Source: Ooceraea biroi (taxonomy: Eukaryota; Arthropoda; Insecta; Hymenoptera; Formicidae). From it: 64,000 nucleotides of DNA. Under the pieces are notes generated by a model. The model was not told the DNA's origin. It saw nothing but the letters and a program-made list of their open reading frames with translations, and did no database searches. A program made the position numbers and the translations under genes. Positions within the stretch are counted from its first letter, which is position 1; every line of letters starts with the position of its first letter. This document shows positions 61,449 to 64,000 of the stretch, piece by piece. Location: assembly GCF_003672135.1 (NCBI RefSeq), contig NC_039515.1, positions 9,238,001 through 9,302,000 on the forward strand, given 5' to 3'.

Positions 61449-62859
61449 ATGGTGAGTGCTCGTGCGTCTGTGATCCCACGTGGCTCAGTCAATAGAAATT
61501 ACAATGCGATTTGCACGTGCACTTTTTCCGCGAGTACATTCGTCCTGTCATTATACTCGCTAATAAAATTCATCGTCCATGTGTGCGTGACGTTTTCACT
61601 TGTGTTTTCCGGAGGATTTCTTCTTTATTAAAAATTTCCATTTCTTTGGAAAGAAATGGAAGAATGCTAAAGTCGCCATAATGATTAATGAATCGATTGA
61701 ATGATTAATATCACGAGAAAACTGCTGTAAGAACATGAATCGATCAGCGTGTTGCGTAATTCCTATCCGCAGACGCTTCATGCCTGTTTTTTTTTCTTAT
61801 ACGCAGCGACGATTTAGAACTTGACCAATCAGGCACTGGATAATTAATAATCAATTTAGATTTTAAATGTTTTCAAGAATTTACTTTCCATCATTAAAAA
61901 TACATTTTCGGAAATGTCAAAAGAGATTTAATACTTTGATTACGTACCAACCACTTTATACTTTATACTGAATGATTATCGAGTATTTGTGCTCTTAAAA
62001 ATTAAGAAATATAAAAATTTCAACGTCACCTCTCGTTTATTATCTCGTTTTGTTGTACGAATGTTTTCATTGCACTTGTTTTTTATCAATTTTGTCATCG
62101 CGAGGATCATTTATCGTGACAATTCGATTGTTTGAGGTTGATCTATAATTGTACAAATAATTTTATTCGTTTCAAACTGAGTATTATAATTATTAGATTA
62201 GTATACATATCATGAATTGCAAAGGAAGAAAAATATTCTACGCGTCCGCACTGATCCTCTTTTAAGATAAACCTTTGTGATCCTATTAGCAATGACGAAC
62301 AAAACATGTTCTTATATGTAGTTGAATGACATAAGTTTTTCATGTATCGTGAAAAGTGCAAAATCGATGATGCGAATCAGGAAGACATTAAAAACCGCAT
62401 ACGTAACTCGCTCTCGACGAGGAAGTGAAATGGCATGCAATAAACAGACCTCGGAGATCTCGATTTTCCTCTTTCCAGACTGTTAACCGCGCGAATAACA
62501 CGGTACGCGACCACGCACTGTGTGTTCCGAATATCGCGATATTGCGAATTAATAGCATAGCTCTATGAAAATACGCATACATCATTTTACTATTCATATA
62601 AATTTGAATAATTTAAAGAATAAATATTAATGAGATATTTTCGGGTTTATACAAGATCGCTTCTCTTCACTCGATGCTTCTTCTGCAAATAAAGAGAAAT
62701 CTCTGTTTGCTACAATATGTACAAATAAACAACAAACTAACATCCATGATGTTTTTCTGCAGGCTGAAATAAAATTGGACATTCCGGTGGATGCCGCGGA
62801 GGAAACCGATGTCTGCCGGATTGACATGCAGACGGCCATTCTGGATGTTTCTGACGCAA
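61449..62859 (+). CDS. Unidentified gene, first two coding exons (partial)
   Basis: Exon 1 contributes only the start codon: ATG at 61449-61451 is followed at once by donor GTGAGT. After a 1.3 kb intron, acceptor gtttttctgcag precedes exon 2 (62763-62859), whose frame joins ATG as MAEIKLDIPVDAAEETDVC and continues to DVSDA before a weaker donor GTAGGC (phase 1). The peptide is acidic and soluble, with no signal peptide or membrane segment in the visible 33 residues. I do not recognise the family. It is divergent from SRA1 across about 1.2 kb and may share regulatory DNA with it. Later exons are not found in the remaining 1.1 kb. If the weak donor is not used, the frame stops about 13 codons further on. 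Confidence 0.45.
61452..62762 (+). other. Intron 1 of the unidentified gene
   Basis: An AT-rich intron without a nested gene. It holds a near-perfect 12-bp inverted repeat at 61636-61661. Confidence 0.4.
61636..61661 (+). repeat. Inverted repeat (12-bp arms, 2-nt loop)
   Basis: Arms ttccatttcttt and aaagaaatggaa are exactly complementary around gg, in the intron of the unidentified gene. Confidence 0.9.
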
Positions 62860-64000
62860 GTAGGCACATCGTTTATCATATAATTAACTTTAATTGATTA
62901 AGAAGAAGGGGAACACTGAATGTTAGATCTGATCATGATATAGATGAGGAATAATGAAAGAATGAATCAATGAAGAAACAAACATCACATCACGTTGTAT
63001 AAATCTTGTGACTTGCAATTTGAAAGATTATAATGTTACAAACAATTGCCGTAAACCACGTATCAAGTTGTTCAATGTAAGCAAGATGAAACTTGCCAGT
63101 CATTCGTCCTCTATCACAAAAGGACAGTTCTAAAACCGAACAAGGCAAACCAGATTTCTTTGCAACACACATCAGCTAAGACTTGTTGTTTTTTGCTATT
63201 TAACATTAACGAGCACATGGTTGCCATTGTCAATAATAATTACCAATGAGTAATCGGTAATGTACAATATTTTGCACATTCTGAGAAACTCTCGCTGAAA
63301 TATTATTGCTGAAATATTTCGCTGTCCGATTCGAAAAAATGCTAAGCAGATTTCTCGTGCAGTTTGTGATAGTTAAGAGACAACTTGAGAGACATCGATT
63401 GAAACTGTGGACTGTCCCCGCCATCGTTCACCTTTCGCATTAGCACCTCCGTTTAAACACTCTTGCCTGGACACTCGGAATTCAGTCTCGACTAATCTTG
63501 CAAACTCGAAGGTGCATTCTAAAAGGATGTATTAGTGACGCGTCACGATCAATCAACAAATAACGCAAATATATTAGTATCTCGCAACTGGACGTTCATT
63601 AGCAAGGATTTTTTTTTCTCGTCCCTCGGAGGTAGCTCGATGTTGGCGGAGTGTTCATTTAATGTACCATTGACTGCAAATCTAAGCGTGCAATTTTTAC
63701 ACATTTACATGTGCAAAATCGTCTAGTTATTTTTTACTCACTGATAAGTGTATTACTCTACACGTATCGCATACACACATATTATCTGTGTTGGATACTG
63801 TACAGAGCTATTTAGTGCGTATTTGTTAGACACGCTTATACACTAAATTACCCAGCAAACACACATTATGCATAAGCAGTTACTGTTTAGTATTATTAGT
63901 TTCAATAAGCTTGAACATACCAAGAAGTATCGAAAGTAAGTACGTGTACTTACACGTTATGTCCCGTTCACGTAATTGTTCTAAGGTATAATTATTCTCA
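62860..64000. other. AT-rich end of window, no recognised gene
   Basis: Nothing here is firmly coding. A 60-codon minus-strand frame (63172-62990) preceded by an acceptor-like cttag, and a minus-strand frame at 63424-63230 with a basic, Ser-rich start, could be exons of an antisense gene, but no family is recognised. Confidence 0.35.

Noticed and set aside
62990..63172. 60-codon minus-strand frame with acceptor-like sequence before it
   Set aside because: The peptide looks fairly protein-like but matches no family I know, and it would lie antisense to the likely continuation of the 61449 gene; not strong enough to annotate as a gene.
1..64000. Search for CRISPR arrays, bacterial operons or rRNA genes
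   Set aside because: No regularly spaced repeats with unique spacers and no ribosomal RNA-like sequence; the tandem repeats are eukaryotic microsatellites.

Overview
The window is eukaryotic nuclear DNA, most likely from a hymenopteran insect (possibly an ant; the genus cannot be fixed from this sequence). Long introns with GT..AG junctions, CpG-rich non-coding DNA, many dinucleotide and trinucleotide repeats and an insect-style CXXC-containing TET protein all point this way. There is no bacterial-type gene organisation. Most long open frames are chance frames in CpG-rich DNA or low-complexity repeats.

The central feature is one very large gene, Tet, on the + strand (coding start 14810, stop 53761-53763). 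I traced 11 coding exons whose phases all join, giving a predicted protein of about 2674 residues. Exon 1 carries a CXXC zinc finger. A 25-codon exon adds a basic Gly/Arg patch, and three exons plus most of the 2.5 kb exon 6 encode a Gln/Pro/Ser-rich linker. The end of exon 6 and exons 7-11 encode the Cys-rich region and the split double-stranded beta-helix dioxygenase core. The Fe(II) residues (His and Asp of the HRD triplet and a distal His) and the 2-oxoglutarate Arg are present, so the enzyme looks intact. Introns 1-3 are long (about 18.9, 6.8 and 3.6 kb); introns 4-10 are short.

Upstream (1-13.4 kb) there is no convincing protein gene. The region has CpG-rich blocks, microsatellites and possible 5' UTR/promoter DNA. 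A good splice acceptor at 13420-13421 suggests that a non-coding 5' leader exon runs into the coding start. An Inr-like, GC-rich segment ending in a strong splice donor at 38205 lies in intron 2 and may be an internal promoter for a Tet form lacking the CXXC domain. Introns 1, 2 and 4 hold possible transposon remnants and two hairpins.

Downstream, 53.8-59.4 kb is probably a long Tet 3' UTR plus intergenic DNA. It faces a convergent minus-strand two-exon gene, SRA1 (steroid receptor RNA activator protein, about 230 aa, 60228 down to 59465). A divergent + strand gene begins near 61432. Its first coding exon holds only the ATG codon, its second exon is at 62763-62859, and the rest is outside the window or not recognised.

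Functionally, Tet (5-methylcytosine oxidation) and SRA1 (a transcriptional co-regulator) are both nuclear factors, but nothing in the sequence shows that they work together. No new multi-gene system was found. The most interesting points are regulatory and structural features of Tet: an overlapping uORF, a basic micro-exon next to CXXC, repeated linker motifs, a candidate internal promoter and perfect hairpins.
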